Source: Gracilaria gracilis (lineage: Eukaryota; Rhodophyta; Florideophyceae; Gracilariales; Gracilariaceae). Taken from it: a DNA stretch of 64,000 nt. Location: assembly GCA_030374805.1 (NCBI GenBank), contig JARGSG010000191.1, forward strand, positions 496,001-560,000. Reading direction: 5' to 3'. The translations under genes were made by a program, and so were the position numbers. How positions within the stretch are numbered: the first letter of the stretch is position 1; each line of letters begins with the position of its first letter. Positions 10,620 to 20,842 of this stretch are shown one piece after another. The notes under the pieces were generated by a model. It was not told where the DNA came from. It was given only the letters and a program-made list of their open reading frames with translations, and searched no databases.

Positions 10620-12409
10620 GATGATACGATGTCAGCGCGTGTGAAGATAGATGCTGGATTTGCAACGCTTGGTTCAAAGGCACTTGTTCCAATGCTGAGC
10701 TCGCTATGGAAGGGAAAGAAACGTTCGGGGGTTGTATCACAATGGTTCTTATATACCGCGAAAGTGTGATTGAGGACCACTGGAACGCCACAATTGAGTT
10801 GAGCGGATTATCACGAACAGGAGAAAAATGGTTTTGAGCTTCCACTATATTTGGGGACTGCGTGTACAGCTGAGGGGCTGTTGGTCCATGGGAGGGGGCA
10901 GGGTAAGCGTTCTTTGTATCGACAGGAACTTTGCACAGTGCCCTTGGCATGAGGTTCCTGAACGAAAAAGTTTTTCCAACAAAACACCATAGTATGAAAA
11001 ACACGCAATGTGACTTGGGTCTACGTACGCCGGCAGATGGTAGCCAAAGAGTTTGAGTTTATGGGGAATGAGATTGCACTCTGGTCTCCAAAGGTGCAAG
11101 ACCCCTCAACGCCTATAATGCCCTAGCTCGGACTCTGGTGGCACCTATATATGGATTACATGTTCTTCCTAAGGGGCCGTCGCACAAACTTTCTTCTCTT
11201 GTGATTAATCTGGATGGAATAATGTTCGGACACGTATTCAAAACGCGTGCAGTAACAATATGCGCATCAACCGCGTTTGGTACGGGGTTAACGTTAAGGT
11301 TGACCGCAAACCAAACACACCGCTGAAGCGGAGTGATCGAGACGGGAAATGCATCTGAAATGGGGCTGATGAATCAGAAAACCTCCACTACCAACGGTAC
11401 CAACGGTACCAACGGTACCTGTAGCGTTGAACGTTAAAACGCTACCCGTTGGTACCGTTGGTATATACCGTTGGTAGTGGAATCCATTCAGAGCTTGTGC
11501 GGCCTTGGCCGCCAAGAGTCTTCGACTCAAGACTAAGGTTATCTTGCGTGACTTGGGAGAGCCCAGACAGTGTCTGCGCGCATACGTTCCACGCGGTAAC
11601 CCTTTATATCACGTGAAAAGAGCAGCATTTTCAGTCCTTTGAAACGCTCTCTCACAAGAACAGAAACGTTCCGCACCAAGTTATACTGTAAGCTAGCATA
11701 CGTGTTTCTATCATTGTAGATACCGTGGAGAGAGAGAGAGAGATGGCATCATGATCCCCAAAAAAGAGGTTGTTGAAACACGCACTTGTGCAATTTACGG
11801 TAGTTTACCGCCAAATTACTCGTACCCAACGGTGCGTGTACAGTAACAAGTTGTTATTTCCGGCTTTTCAGACAGCTTACGCTCGATCTTTATTCTTTGG
11901 TCAGGTGTGAAGGGGTAGAAAGCATCTTCCCCTTCGTGCGATCAGCAGAACTGAGTCGCACACAGAGCGTCTCAGAAAGACCGACTGTCCCAATGTGTTG
12001 ACTTCACAGGGCGCATTCATGCGGGTGGGTGGGACAAGCAGAAAGCAACCAAAGCTTGGCTGGCTGTGCGCGGTTGCCGACGGCGGGCGACAACGGCGAC
12101 GCACGGGCGAGCTAGCAGGCTGACTCGCGCGCGAGCGCCCCGTAGTCGCCAGCAGAATCGGCTCCCGCCGCCTGGCCAGCCTCCAAATAAATCAGCTTCT
12201 GCGTGCCTTGAAATACCCATTTAGTTACTAACCACGTACCGACGGACTCGTATTATACGCAGTGTAAGGTTACCAACGGTAAGCGCTTGGCCAAACGTGT
12301 TTGCCTCTCGAAGGTGAGCGGGAAGCATTGAGAAGAAAAACTACTTTCTCCAACACGAGAGCTTCTCGCAAGCGCGATAGCATATCAAAGAGCCTCAGTC
12401 GCGCTACTT
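10620..12409. other. Intergenic region, divergent promoters and a foldback
   Basis: It lies between the divergent dehydrogenase and transporter genes. It contains a 98-bp foldback (11384-11481), a short GA run near 11731-11744 and a GC-rich stretch near 12050-12180. No coding frame is convincing. Confidence 0.5.
11384..11481. repeat. 98-bp foldback built on tandem CCAACGGTA units
   Basis: The left arm starts TCCACTACCAACGGTA and contains three head-to-tail CCAACGGTA units; the right arm ends CCGTTGGTAGTGGA and is its inverted copy. The central loop holds AACGTTAAAACGCT. Single CCAACGG-like words also occur near 11829 and 12263. MITE-like, but no target duplication was seen. Confidence 0.8.
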
Positions 12410-13621
12410 GTGGGAAACTCTACCCAGAAATCTATTTCCCCCGCAAACACACGTTCACAGCAGCAACCATCCTGTCTCACTTGGGACCTTAAAAGTTTGG
12501 ACCCCGAGCACATTTCGTCGCAGACATCACCGCCGGACTGCTCCGCATTTTACGTCCGTCCGCCTCTGAATATGCATCCGATCCGTGGAGATGAGTTCTC
12601 ATCGCAATCCAAACGCAACCATGAAACAATTCCACTACTGACTCCTTTCAAGTCGCAGAGCATTCAAAATGTACGTGGCCTACGATTACCGGCAGCTCAG
12701 CCGCAACTGTTCGGATATTTACTGATGGTGTTCTCGGCAATGTGTCACGCACTAATGTCCTTCTTTGTGCATCTCAGTGAGACGCATTTCAAATTTCCAA
12801 CTGCCAGTGCGATTCTTGTTCGAGGCTTTGTCGAGATAACGTTGGCAAGCTTGTATCTGTACAATAATGTTGATGTGAGATCATACATTTCAGGAATGAC
12901 TCCATCGATGACTGTTTCTCTTGTATCCAGGGGTTTGTTCGGCAGTACAGGTGTCATTTTTTTGGTTGCTGCTCTTCATTTTATTCCAGTTGGAGATGCT
13001 GTAACATTGTTTTTCTGCAACCCGGCCATAACAATGGCTCTGTGCGCAGTGTTCTTGAAAGAGCCCATTGGAGCAATAGATTGTATAAGTCTGTTGGTAT
13101 GTTTCCTAGGCGTAGTTCTTGTGTCACAGCCCACCTTCATCCGCTTTCCATGGCAGTCAGTCACGATGGAGAACGTGAAATCCATCTCCATGACTGGTGT
13201 ATCACTAGCGTTACTAGGGGCTTTTCTAAACGCGTCAGCCGCTACAGTAACCCGTCGGATGGGTCTGAGAATGCACTTCATGATCAATGGAATGGCATTG
13301 TCAATCTTCATGCTCTGCATTGGCATTGGGCTGAGCAGAACTGAAAACTACGTGCAGCTGTACTCCAACGTCGCCGGTACGTTACTGGCTGTGCTTGGAT
13401 CGATGGGGGGGTTTTGTAGCCAAGGCTTTATGAACAAGGGGTTGCAGTACTGTCGTGGGGGCCCCGGTCTACTGATTAGAAGTCTGAGCATTCCATTTTC
13501 TTACTTGCTTGGCCTCGCCTTCCTTGGGGAAGGCTTCTCCACAGAAACGCTAATGGGCGTGACGCTAGTGTTCGCCTCCGGGGCGATGATTGCGTTGCGC
13601 GAGTTCCTGACATCACCGTGA
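12410..13621 (+). CDS. DMT/EamA-type membrane transporter (SLC35-like)
   Basis: The frame has 403 residues: a polar N-terminal region of about 100 residues, then about ten hydrophobic segments in two repeats of five, as in the EamA drug/metabolite transporter superfamily. Recognisable parts are [20 protein letters not shown] (first helix), the [20 protein letters not shown] region, FLKEPIG at the end of the first EamA repeat, and [13 protein letters not shown] in the second. Homologues move nucleotide sugars, triose phosphates, amino acids or other metabolites; substrate cannot be inferred. No plastid leader is obvious. An alternative start is the ATG at 12572 (MHPIRGDEF), which would shorten the polar tail. 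It is followed in the same direction by RPE after about 270 bp. Confidence 0.85.
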   Translation: MGNSTQKSISPANTRSQQQPSCLTWDLKSLDPEHISSQTSPPDCSAFYVRPPLNMHPIRGDEFSSQSKRNHETIPLLTPFKSQSIQNVRGLRLPAAQPQLFGYLLMVFSAMCHALMSFFVHLSETHFKFPTASAILVRGFVEITLASLYLYNNVDVRSYISGMTPSMTVSLVSRGLFGSTGVIFLVAALHFIPVGDAVTLFFCNPAITMALCAVFLKEPIGAIDCISLLVCFLGVVLVSQPTFIRFPWQSVTMENVKSISMTGVSLALLGAFLNASAATVTRRMGLRMHFMINGMALSIFMLCIGIGLSRTENYVQLYSNVAGTLLAVLGSMGGFCSQGFMNKGLQYCRGGPGLLIRSLSIPFSYLLGLAFLGEGFSTETLMGVTLVFASGAMIALREFLTSP

Positions 13622-13889
13622 TCGTCGCCAAACAACCCGAACATGTGGCCACGAGCGCCACCTATTTCATGCAGATACGCTGCACGCGGATTGGACGCAG
13701 AGCTCTAAAACTAATGCGCTGTTGCCAACCGCTCGTCCTGCTCGGGCTCACTTTGCAGCTGCCGACCTCAAACCCATCGCTCCCTCGATCGCTCGCACCT
13801 CCCCCGCGCGTCGTCTTCTTCCTAACTCACAGCCACGCCACCATCATCTCGCACACACCACCCTCAAGTTGCGCCTTCCACAGCCAAAG

Positions 13890-14709
13890 ATGGGAATCAC
13901 TGCGTTCGCCGCATCATCCTCGCTGATTCAGCGCTCTGTCTTCGCGCCAGCTACCAGTCAACAGCCCGCCACATGCGCTCGGCCACAGCGCACCGTGCCC
14001 ACAGCCGCCGTTGACGTGCCTGCTCCAGCAAAAGGTCAGGTCGTCATCTCTCCTTCCATCCTCTCGGCCGATTTTTCAAAGCTCGGAGACGAAGTGCGTG
14101 CAATCGATACGGCAGGATGTGATTGGGTTCACGTTGATGTTATGGACGGTCGTTTTGTGCCAAACATTACCATTGGCCCATTGGTTGTGAGTGCGCTTCG
14201 ACCGGTCACAAATAAGCCGCTTGACGTTCATCTCATGATTGTTGAACCAGAGCTCTTGATTCCTGAGTTTGCCAAGGCCGGTGCTGATATCATTTCTGTA
14301 CATTGTGAAGGAGAGAGTACAATTCATCTCCACAGAACTCTGAACCTCATCAAGGATCTCGGATGCAAGGCTGGCGTTGTTCTCAACCCCGCTACTCCCA
14401 GCGTCCGCCATTGAATACGTTATTGAGCTCTGCGACCTCATACTCGTCATGTCAGTAAACCCCGGCTTCGGCGGACAAGGTTTCATTGACTCGGTAGTAC
14501 CGAAGGTTGCTGCAATCCGAAAAATGGCTGATAAGCGTGGTCTCAACCCATGGATTGAGGTTGACGGTGGTATCAAGGGCCATAACGCTTACAAGGTTGT
14601 TGAGGCTGGTGCAAACTCGCTCGTGTCGGGATCTGGTGTATTCGGCGCATCGAGCTATGCTGATGCTATTGCAGAGATTCGCGCCGCAAAACGGCCTGTC
14701 CTTGTCTAG
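13890..14709 (+). CDS. rpe: Ribulose-phosphate 3-epimerase, plastid-type, with an apparent frameshift
   Basis: RPE interconverts ribulose-5-phosphate and xylulose-5-phosphate in the Calvin cycle and pentose phosphate pathway. After a transit-like leader ([19 protein letters not shown]) comes the TIM-barrel start [14 protein letters not shown], then [18 protein letters not shown] with a catalytic aspartate, PLDVHLMI, and later [11 protein letters not shown] and WIEVDGGI with the second catalytic aspartate. At about 14395-14400 the frame moves by one base: GVVLNPATP runs into a stop, while AIEYVIEL continues in the next frame. One surplus base within CCCAGCGTCCGCC would explain it. In a gene photosynthesis depends on, an assembly error is as likely as a real mutation. 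A longer start at 13722 is open but adds sequence unlike a leader. Confidence 0.9.
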
Positions 14710-15063
14710 TTTGTTCCATATCTCTTGAGTATCATGTCTGCGTCTTTGTTTTCTGCGTTATGGCTCCCCGCCATGGAACTGGGGACTGTATTCGCAACCC
14801 ACGATACCAATAGTGAAGTTATTTGAATTCACGAGGCTCATTTTTGGCTAGACCCTTGCTTCTAAGTTAGAAGTTCTAACCGTACCAATGCAGACCTCGA
14901 GCGAGGACTGGTTTTAGAACGCCGATATCGCCAAGACTGGAGCATTCGGGTTTTGAAGCAGCAGGAGTGTACGCACCGCATGGCTGGCCCAAAGACGAAT
15001 ATGTTCAACGTAGGTTTACAAAAACAGTTCCTCGTAGACATGTGCTAACCACCCCGGCTATGG

Positions 15064-15443
15064 CTAATTAGTTCCATCAAGCCTTCGCCTTGAAACCAGT
15101 TTGTGCCCAACAGTCAACATCAACCTGAAGAATGTGACCATTCCATTAACTCCTAACCCAATCATTGCGTATTTTGTCTTCACGGCTATGATACCAATGG
15201 ATGCGACGCAAACCACAAAAAAAAGCAAAACAGAACCAGGTGTGGCAAATATCTTTCCCAGAACAGCAGTGGTTCAGCTTTAGACTTGATTACACTCAAC
15301 GAGCGTTGTGTACCTGGATATCCAGATGTTCCTGGTATAGGAACGACACCCAACATGATATCAATGCCGCCTTGTCTTCGCCCATCCAAAAAGGTTTGAT
15401 ACATGATGTAGCAGCGAATGGCACGAAGTCCATCCTGAGCCAT
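15064..15443 (-). CDS. Possible small membrane-protein gene, frame uncertain
   Basis: A frame beginning MAQDGLRAIRCYIMYQTF at 15443 leads to a hydrophobic run. In another frame the sequence after a TTTTTTTT run reads VVCVASIGIIAVKTKYAMIG and ends LVSRRRLDGTN-stop at 15064, which looks more protein-like than the first frame's end. Either the T-run is miscounted, an intron is present, or the gene is decayed. I do not recognise the family. The rest of 14710-15763 shows no other gene. Confidence 0.3.
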
Positions 15444-15571
15444 TCCAAGCTTAGACCGCTTGTGTAATGAACTTCATTAAATGAAGGCTGTGGAGGACTC
15501 CCGCACAAATAGCAAAAGAAATATAAATCTTCAGGCGATTTGTTTGGCTCTGCCATCATGGCAGTGCCATG

Positions 15572-15643
15572 ATGTTGGTGATCCGCCGTAGATAGACTGC
15601 CCTGTAAAACTGGAAAGGGCTGTCTACGGCGGGTCACCAACAT
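15572..15643. repeat. 72-bp hairpin
   Basis: The arms ATGTTGGTGATCCGCCGTAG and CTACGGCGGGTCACCAACAT pair with one mismatch, extended by a less perfect stem around a short loop (near 15603-15615). It is unrelated in sequence to the other two foldbacks of the window. MITE or hairpin RNA are both possible. Confidence 0.75.
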
Positions 15644-15762
15644 AAATATCATAATAATATGATTGCGAAAGAGAACAGTTTGCCTTGGACAAAGCTAAAA
15701 TGTGAGTAACTCCCATTCCATTGCAACGTTGGAACCTGTCACTCTTTGCTTCCCGAATGTGA

Positions 15763-17955
15763 TTAAAACCCGTCTCCCACGTCAACATGAGGAACACCAT
15801 TTTCTTCAACTTTGATTTCTTTGTTCATTCCCTTGGCCTTTTGGGTTCCGTTGCCCTTCACAGGCGGGCGAAGGAGTCGCTTCCTTGATATTGGCTTTTG
15901 CATGGCCCTACTGTTGAAATTAAACGCTCGATCAAGTGATTGGAACCAGTCTCCAGTGTGATCAGTCTTATTCACGGTCGGAACAGGGAACAGGTTCATC
16001 TCAATCAGTAACCCGTCACCACGTCGAAGTTGTTGCCTTGATTTGCCGTCAAAGCTTGCCCACGCATGTGATCTAGCGTCATCTGATATCTCGATGCGCA
16101 GCTTCGCGGAATCTGGAAACACAATCGGCCGGAAAGAAAGACTGTGGGGACAGATTGGAGTGAACAAAATCGCTGGTACCGACGGATGTACCATAGAGCC
16201 ACCTGCTGACATCGAGTATGCCGTGGATCCTGTGGGGGTAGACATGATGATTCCGTCGGCCTGAACCGTCGTGATGTACTTCCCATCACAATAACAGTCC
16301 AGGTTGGACAAATACGGGGATGCTCCACGGTCCACAACAACTTCGTTTAGCACTTGAAACTCCTGCTCGACATACCCATCTCTTATTATACCACAAGTTA
16401 ACCGCATCCGGAGGCTTAGATTGCAATTTCCTTTCAACACAGCCACAATTTCACTCTGGAAATCTTTAAACTGGAATGGAGTAAGAAAACCCAGGCTACC
16501 GAGGTTGAAGCTCACGACCGGCGGTACTGCTGTTCTGAAAAGCGTGCATACATGTAGAATAAGCCCATCGCCTCCTAGGCAGAGAACAAGGTCCACATTT
16601 TGATACAACGTTTCAGATGATGCGAAGGTATCCAAAAACAGTCCATTCGCCAGTGCACGTGTTTGTACCTGAGGTTCGACAATCACCTTCAAGTTTTCAA
16701 CTTCAATAAGATATCGTGCGGCTTCTAGGACACTCCCTATCAAATTTGGGTCCTTCTTCACGAGCAACAAAACAGTTCGAGGTCTTTGATTCCAAACAAG
16801 CATGACTTGTTCTGTTGCGGCCCCGCGAAAGGCAATGTGACTTCCATCAACACTCTCCCTCTCACACATGTAACCATCACAACGAACAAGAGTGATAGGA
16901 GTTTTCTCATTCGCGAAGACGCCATCTGGATGTTGATTAGTTGTGGTAGCCTTCATAGCACGCATTGCAGCGGCAGCCGATGCCGGTCGATCCCCAACTT
17001 TGTGTTCGCGAACCGCGTTTGCTCTCCCCAAACTGTCTGGAGGGGTGGCTACCAAAGGTGCAACACGAGACTTCAAGCTGGGCTTCTTGTGCATCCTGCG
17101 AACTCCACAACGTTCGATACGTGAACTGATATCTTCGAACACATCATCAAATGCGCGGTCAGCGTCTATACGCACGGAGCGAGGAGACAAAAGCTCAAAC
17201 ATTTCACCGGTGGTACGCCCATAGCTCGCGAACAGTTCCGGTACGTTCGCTGCGCGGTCCTTGTCCAAAATCACCAGGCGTTCGAGAACTTCTTGACTAT
17301 CGGCAGGCCGCAACTTCAAGTTGTACAAGCTGTCAGTTTCTGGGTCAAGGCGACGGTAGCGGATGCGTCTCTCTAGGGTGTCACGAGTAGCTTGCAGCAT
17401 GAAGGCAATCCGATAATGAAAACCAGCTCTATTGAGAGCATGAAGCTGGTCCACGTTCCTCGGAAACCCGTCCAGCAAGTACCCACGTTTCCTACAATCG
17501 ACATGCCTCAATCGTTCCAGCACCATTGGAATAACAATTTCATCCGGAACTGGTGCTGATCGCTGAACGAATGGTTTCGCTTTCATACCTAATTGCGTTT
17601 CGTACAGCACATGAGCCCGAAGCAAACTGCCGGTTGATATATGAACCAGGCCATGGGTTTGAGAGAGTGCCTCACATAGAGTTGACTTCCCTGAGCCCGG
17701 TGGTCCCCAAAACATGAAGCCCTGTCCCTTGCGGGGTGTAATTGATGAGTTCTTATCATTTGCTGACGAATGACGACGCGGTTGTTTCTGTCGTGCCGCC
17801 AAGCAGGTAGCTCTCCGCCGCCGTCTTTGGGAAGATGGATATGTCTGGGGCTGTAACGTTGTGCCGCACATGTTTTTGTGGAGTTTATGATGAGGGCAAT
17901 TGTTCAGAGGGTGTGAAGGTGTGATAAAGGCTTCCATAGCAGAGAAAGACGCCAT
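15763..17955 (-). CDS. Adenylate kinase - NAD kinase fusion protein
   Basis: A single 730-residue frame carries two enzymes. Residues 1-75 resemble a plastid transit peptide (MASFSAMEAF, then many R/S/T residues). Residues 78-290 are an adenylate kinase-type phosphotransferase with P-loop GPPGSGKST (84-92), ISTGSLLR and LLDGFPRN (about 160). Residues 380-680 are an ATP-NAD kinase with GGDG (461-464), FNLGSLGFLTPF (482-493), NEVVVDRG (537-544), the NAD-binding STPTGSTAYSMSAGG (572-586) and PHSLSFRPIVF (602-612). The linker between them (290-340) is basic and poorly conserved. NAD kinase makes NADP for photosynthesis; adenylate kinase balances AMP, ADP and ATP. A joint protein could couple NADP supply to adenylate charge; that is inference. 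It is head-to-head with the ribosomal protein S20 gene. Confidence 0.93.
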   Translation of the reverse strand: MASFSAMEAFITPSHPLNNCPHHKLHKNMCGTTLQPQTYPSSQRRRRRATCLAARQKQPRRHSSANDKNSSITPRKGQGFMFWGPPGSGKSTLCEALSQTHGLVHISTGSLLRAHVLYETQLGMKAKPFVQRSAPVPDEIVIPMVLERLRHVDCRKRGYLLDGFPRNVDQLHALNRAGFHYRIAFMLQATRDTLERRIRYRRLDPETDSLYNLKLRPADSQEVLERLVILDKDRAANVPELFASYGRTTGEMFELLSPRSVRIDADRAFDDVFEDISSRIERCGVRRMHKKPSLKSRVAPLVATPPDSLGRANAVREHKVGDRPASAAAAMRAMKATTTNQHPDGVFANEKTPITLVRCDGYMCERESVDGSHIAFRGAATEQVMLVWNQRPRTVLLLVKKDPNLIGSVLEAARYLIEVENLKVIVEPQVQTRALANGLFLDTFASSETLYQNVDLVLCLGGDGLILHVCTLFRTAVPPVVSFNLGSLGFLTPFQFKDFQSEIVAVLKGNCNLSLRMRLTCGIIRDGYVEQEFQVLNEVVVDRGASPYLSNLDCYCDGKYITTVQADGIIMSTPTGSTAYSMSAGGSMVHPSVPAILFTPICPHSLSFRPIVFPDSAKLRIEISDDARSHAWASFDGKSRQQLRRGDGLLIEMNLFPVPTVNKTDHTGDWFQSLDRAFNFNSRAMQKPISRKRLLRPPVKGNGTQKAKGMNKEIKVEENGVPHVDVGDGF

Positions 17956-18515
17956 CTTCTGCTGAGAAGTACGAAAAAGTACGAGAAGCTTCGAGGGAGA
18001 GGGCAGAACCCTATCGCAGACTGGTAGTGTTCAGTTGTGTGAGATGTTGCGGTGCTTCAATGGCAAGCAGCAACCCATGTCGAAGAAGAAAGACAGAGAG
18101 TGTACCAAACGCTGAACCTCAGCGATTGATGGTACGCATAATCGGCGTGGCCCTGTTAAGATGCTTTTGAGATATGTGCGGTGGTTTGCACAACCTCGCC
18201 ATCCATACGTTTTTTACGGTGCGCATTCGTCTGGTTGTCACAGAGGGCCTCCTGTTTCTCCGCTGTGCAGCATTCTCCCGTACATGCCCCATGGCAACCC
18301 TTCTCAATAATTCAATTGAATGAAAATTAATTCATCGTTGCGTAATTCCCTATGTTCGCCGCCGTCGTCCCCCCTATGATCAACAGGGTGATCGCAGCCT
18401 CCCGCCAACTCTTTTCGGTCTCCGTCGATACTACTGCGCATCCATCGCCGTAAAAGCTGGTCACCGCTGCGGACCGCCCCGTAAGTCGCCAGCATCACCC
18501 ACTCCACCCGTAAAG
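17956..18515. promoter_or_regulatory. Bidirectional promoter region between NAD kinase fusion and S20
   Basis: This 560-bp gap separates two head-to-head start codons, so it must hold both promoters. An AT-rich core (TTCAATTGAATGAAAATTAATT, split across 18311-18332) lies about 190 bp before the S20 start. No clear TATA box was assigned. Confidence 0.5.
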
Positions 18516-18872
18516 ATGGCCACTTTGAAGAAGCCCGGCTATGAGTCTCAAGCCGAACAACAACGCATCCGCATCACTCTAACCTCCCGCGATGTAAAGT
18601 CGCTTGAGAAGGTGTGCACCGACCTCATCCGTGGAGCAAAGGACAAGGATCTTCGTGTCAAAGGGCCGGTTCGCATGCCCACCAAGACTCTTCGTATCAC
18701 CACTCGCAAATCGCCATGCGGTGAAGGCACCAATACCTGGGATCGTTTCGAAATGCGTATTCATAAGCGATTGATTGATCTTCGTTCTTCAACCGATATT
18801 GTGAAGCAGATCACAAGTATTAGCATTGAACCGGGGGTTATTGTGGAGGTGTCCATTGACTCAACCGATTAA
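18516..18872 (+). CDS. RPS20: 40S ribosomal protein S20 (uS10)
   Basis: The gene is intronless with 118 residues, the usual length. It matches eukaryotic S20 along its full length: [55 protein letters not shown] and [20 protein letters not shown]. The protein is part of the small-subunit head and contacts the 18S rRNA decoding region. Its lack of introns fits the compact gene style of the window. Only two bases after its stop an ATG opens another candidate reading frame. Confidence 0.97.
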   Translation: MATLKKPGYESQAEQQRIRITLTSRDVKSLEKVCTDLIRGAKDKDLRVKGPVRMPTKTLRITTRKSPCGEGTNTWDRFEMRIHKRLIDLRSSTDIVKQITSISIEPGVIVEVSIDSTD

Positions 18873-18874
18873 CC

Positions 18875-19194
18875 ATGCGTAGCATTGCAAGAGCCTTGTT
18901 TATACCACGTTTTGCAGCGGTGTCTGTGGTGTGATGTAAAGACAAAGGTTTGCGTTTGAATTTTCCTTTCAGGGTCTGGGGCTCCAATCTTTGACCCGGA
19001 AACAGCTGTATTTTGAGAAACAACGACTGTCGCATCGGGATTCCCAGGACAACGAGATACTGCGGCATAGCGACCTCACGCGTTTAGAACGCCAAATCTG
19101 GCGCACTTTGAGAGAACTCTTATTAGCCTTCAGTGTAGAGCGGATCTTTACGAGAGTCGTCCGAAGCGGAAGCGGAATCAGTTTCACAACTTGA
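18875..19194 (+). CDS. Candidate small spliced gene right behind S20, mitochondrial-like leader
   Basis: Exon 1 (18875-18919) encodes MRSIARALFIPRFAA, a basic, amphipathic mitochondrial-type leader. A 53-bp intron (18920-18972) starts GTGTCTG and ends with the strong acceptor TTTTCCTTTCAG. Exon 2 (18973-19194) continues in phase with GLGLQSLTRKQLYFEKQR and RLERQIWRTLRELLLAF to a TGA. The product would be 88 residues, helical and charged. I do not recognise it. The start lies two bases after the S20 stop, which would require a dicistronic transcript, a separate promoter inside S20, or a different first exon. The predicted structure rests on splice signals and frame only. Confidence 0.45.
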
Positions 19195-19868
19195 ATTTCT
19201 AAGACTACAACCCCTCCAGATTCGTGTTTGTCCCTTCCTTCTAGTCCATGGTTTCGTGATTGTGTGGGAAGACTGCGTTAGAAACGATACGGCTCCTAGG
19301 TGTTTTGTTACATTTGGTTCTCCTTGCACAGCATATAGGGACTGGTTGGTAAACCTGGTCCTTGAGGAACGAGCATTGCGAGCTGATACACCATACATAT
19401 TTCATCAAATTCTACTCTTTTGGCCATATGCAAATCTCTACGATGAAGGTGGGGAACTAGCCAGCCCCTGACCTGTTTTGGGTACATGTCTCCAAACGTT
19501 TCTGATATAGTGAACCCTTTGCGGCACCAGTTGCATGTTTCCCTCTCGACATTATAGGAAGACAAATACTGCGACTACAAAGTCTTCTGTAACAGATGAA
19601 GGGACCATTCACGTCCAAATAACTTTACAAACCGAATAACATTCATTTCGTCATTCTTTCTGCGATTCTAATTCTGGCGGTCTACGGAACACCTCGCAGA
19701 ACGTCCAACATTTTCCAGCTCTCGTTCACAACAAACTATACGTATGATTCATGCTCCGGAATACATCCAAGAAAGGGATCCTCTCAATACCCCGCACTTG
19801 TCGCCACAGAACGTTCACAAGGATCCAAAACCCGAAATCTGTGAAGCAAACAACGTCTGCCTGTGTTG
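19195..19868. other. Convergent intergenic spacer, no gene recognised
   Basis: Short overlapping frames on both strands (for example 19308-19565 minus) show no domain. It lies between the 3' ends of two converging transcription units. Confidence 0.4.
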
Positions 19869-20178
19869 TCATCTAGGTGAGACCAATGTCTCCATTGTCA
19901 AGATAGAATTGCCGCGAATGACGCTCATACCCATACTTCTTCTCTGTCCGCCCGCTGTGATTTCCACGCAATCATCCAAAACAATGTTCATAAACTGATC
20001 GTATCCTCGTAGTGTTCCTTCAACTCTTCGATTCGCGTTGAGGCCAACTGCAACAAAAGAAGAAACATGGAAATGTCAGTCATTCAGATCTATTGAAAAA
20101 GGTGGCGATACTGTCGAGAAACATACGATTCAAACGCTTTTCCATTAGTTGTTTCATTTCGGGCAAGTATTTAGCCAT
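19869..20178 (-). CDS. SNRPG: Small nuclear ribonucleoprotein G (Sm-G), two exons
   Basis: Exon 1 (20178-20127) reads MAKYLPEMKQLMEKRLN; exon 2 (20047-19869) reads GLNANRRVEGTLRGYDQF, MNIVLDDCVEI, RRSMGMSVIRGNSILTMET and ends at TGA. The 79-bp intron (20048-20126) has donor GTATGT and acceptor TTTGTTGCAG, and the join is in phase, giving 76 residues, the normal length for Sm-G. Both Sm motifs are present: Sm1 with the FMN-VLDD segment and Sm2 with IRGNSI. Sm-G is one of seven proteins forming the ring on spliceosomal U1, U2, U4 and U5 snRNAs. The gene is split by an intron into two exons each too short to stand out alone. Confidence 0.95.
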
Positions 20179-20842
20179 GATGACGCTTTGCTACTAATAA
20201 AACAGTATCTCCGAGTAGATGCTTGTCCGATGACTTCAACGTCCAATTGCTTCCAAACCCTGTTCCTCTTTGAAGCTCTGCAGCGGACGTGAGCATATGA
20301 TCGCCAGAATCCTGGGACGCAAGGTTCAGGTTGCCCTCTTGCCTCTGAAGTTTCAGTGGTAGATTCCGTGATGGGTTGTAATATAGATAAATAATTCCTA
20401 CACTATCGATTTGGCATTAGCCGCAAAAAAACGTTAAGATTTTGGCGAAAAATGCCTTCGTGGGAGGTAAGAGGGCTAACAGTAACCTTCACGACGGCAG
20501 AACGCTACACGTAGCTAGCCTATACACAGCTTTGTTCGAACCACGATACATGCAAGAACTATCGCAACTGCTTGTTGATAGCCTTCTCACCAAGGGTAAA
20601 GAAGGTTAGAAGGTTGACCTTCGACAACAAATATTCTTTTTCGTCTCACACAGGTCTTTCCTTTTCAGGCGGAACATCTTCGCAGTTGTCTTCCGGAAAG
20701 TGTGGAAGGTCTTCAAAACAAGTATCTCTGTGTCGAGCCCATTTGCTGTCGAGTGCACCCATCATTCTGGTAGCGTTCGATTATCCATTCCTGTGGTGTG
20801 GGGCACGCGACTTCTTGCTTCGAATAATATTGCCTATTCATT
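20179..20842. promoter_or_regulatory. Divergent promoter region of Sm-G and the PITH gene
   Basis: This 660-bp gap lies between two head-to-head starts. It holds the promoters and 5' leaders of both genes. No specific element was identified. Confidence 0.4.
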
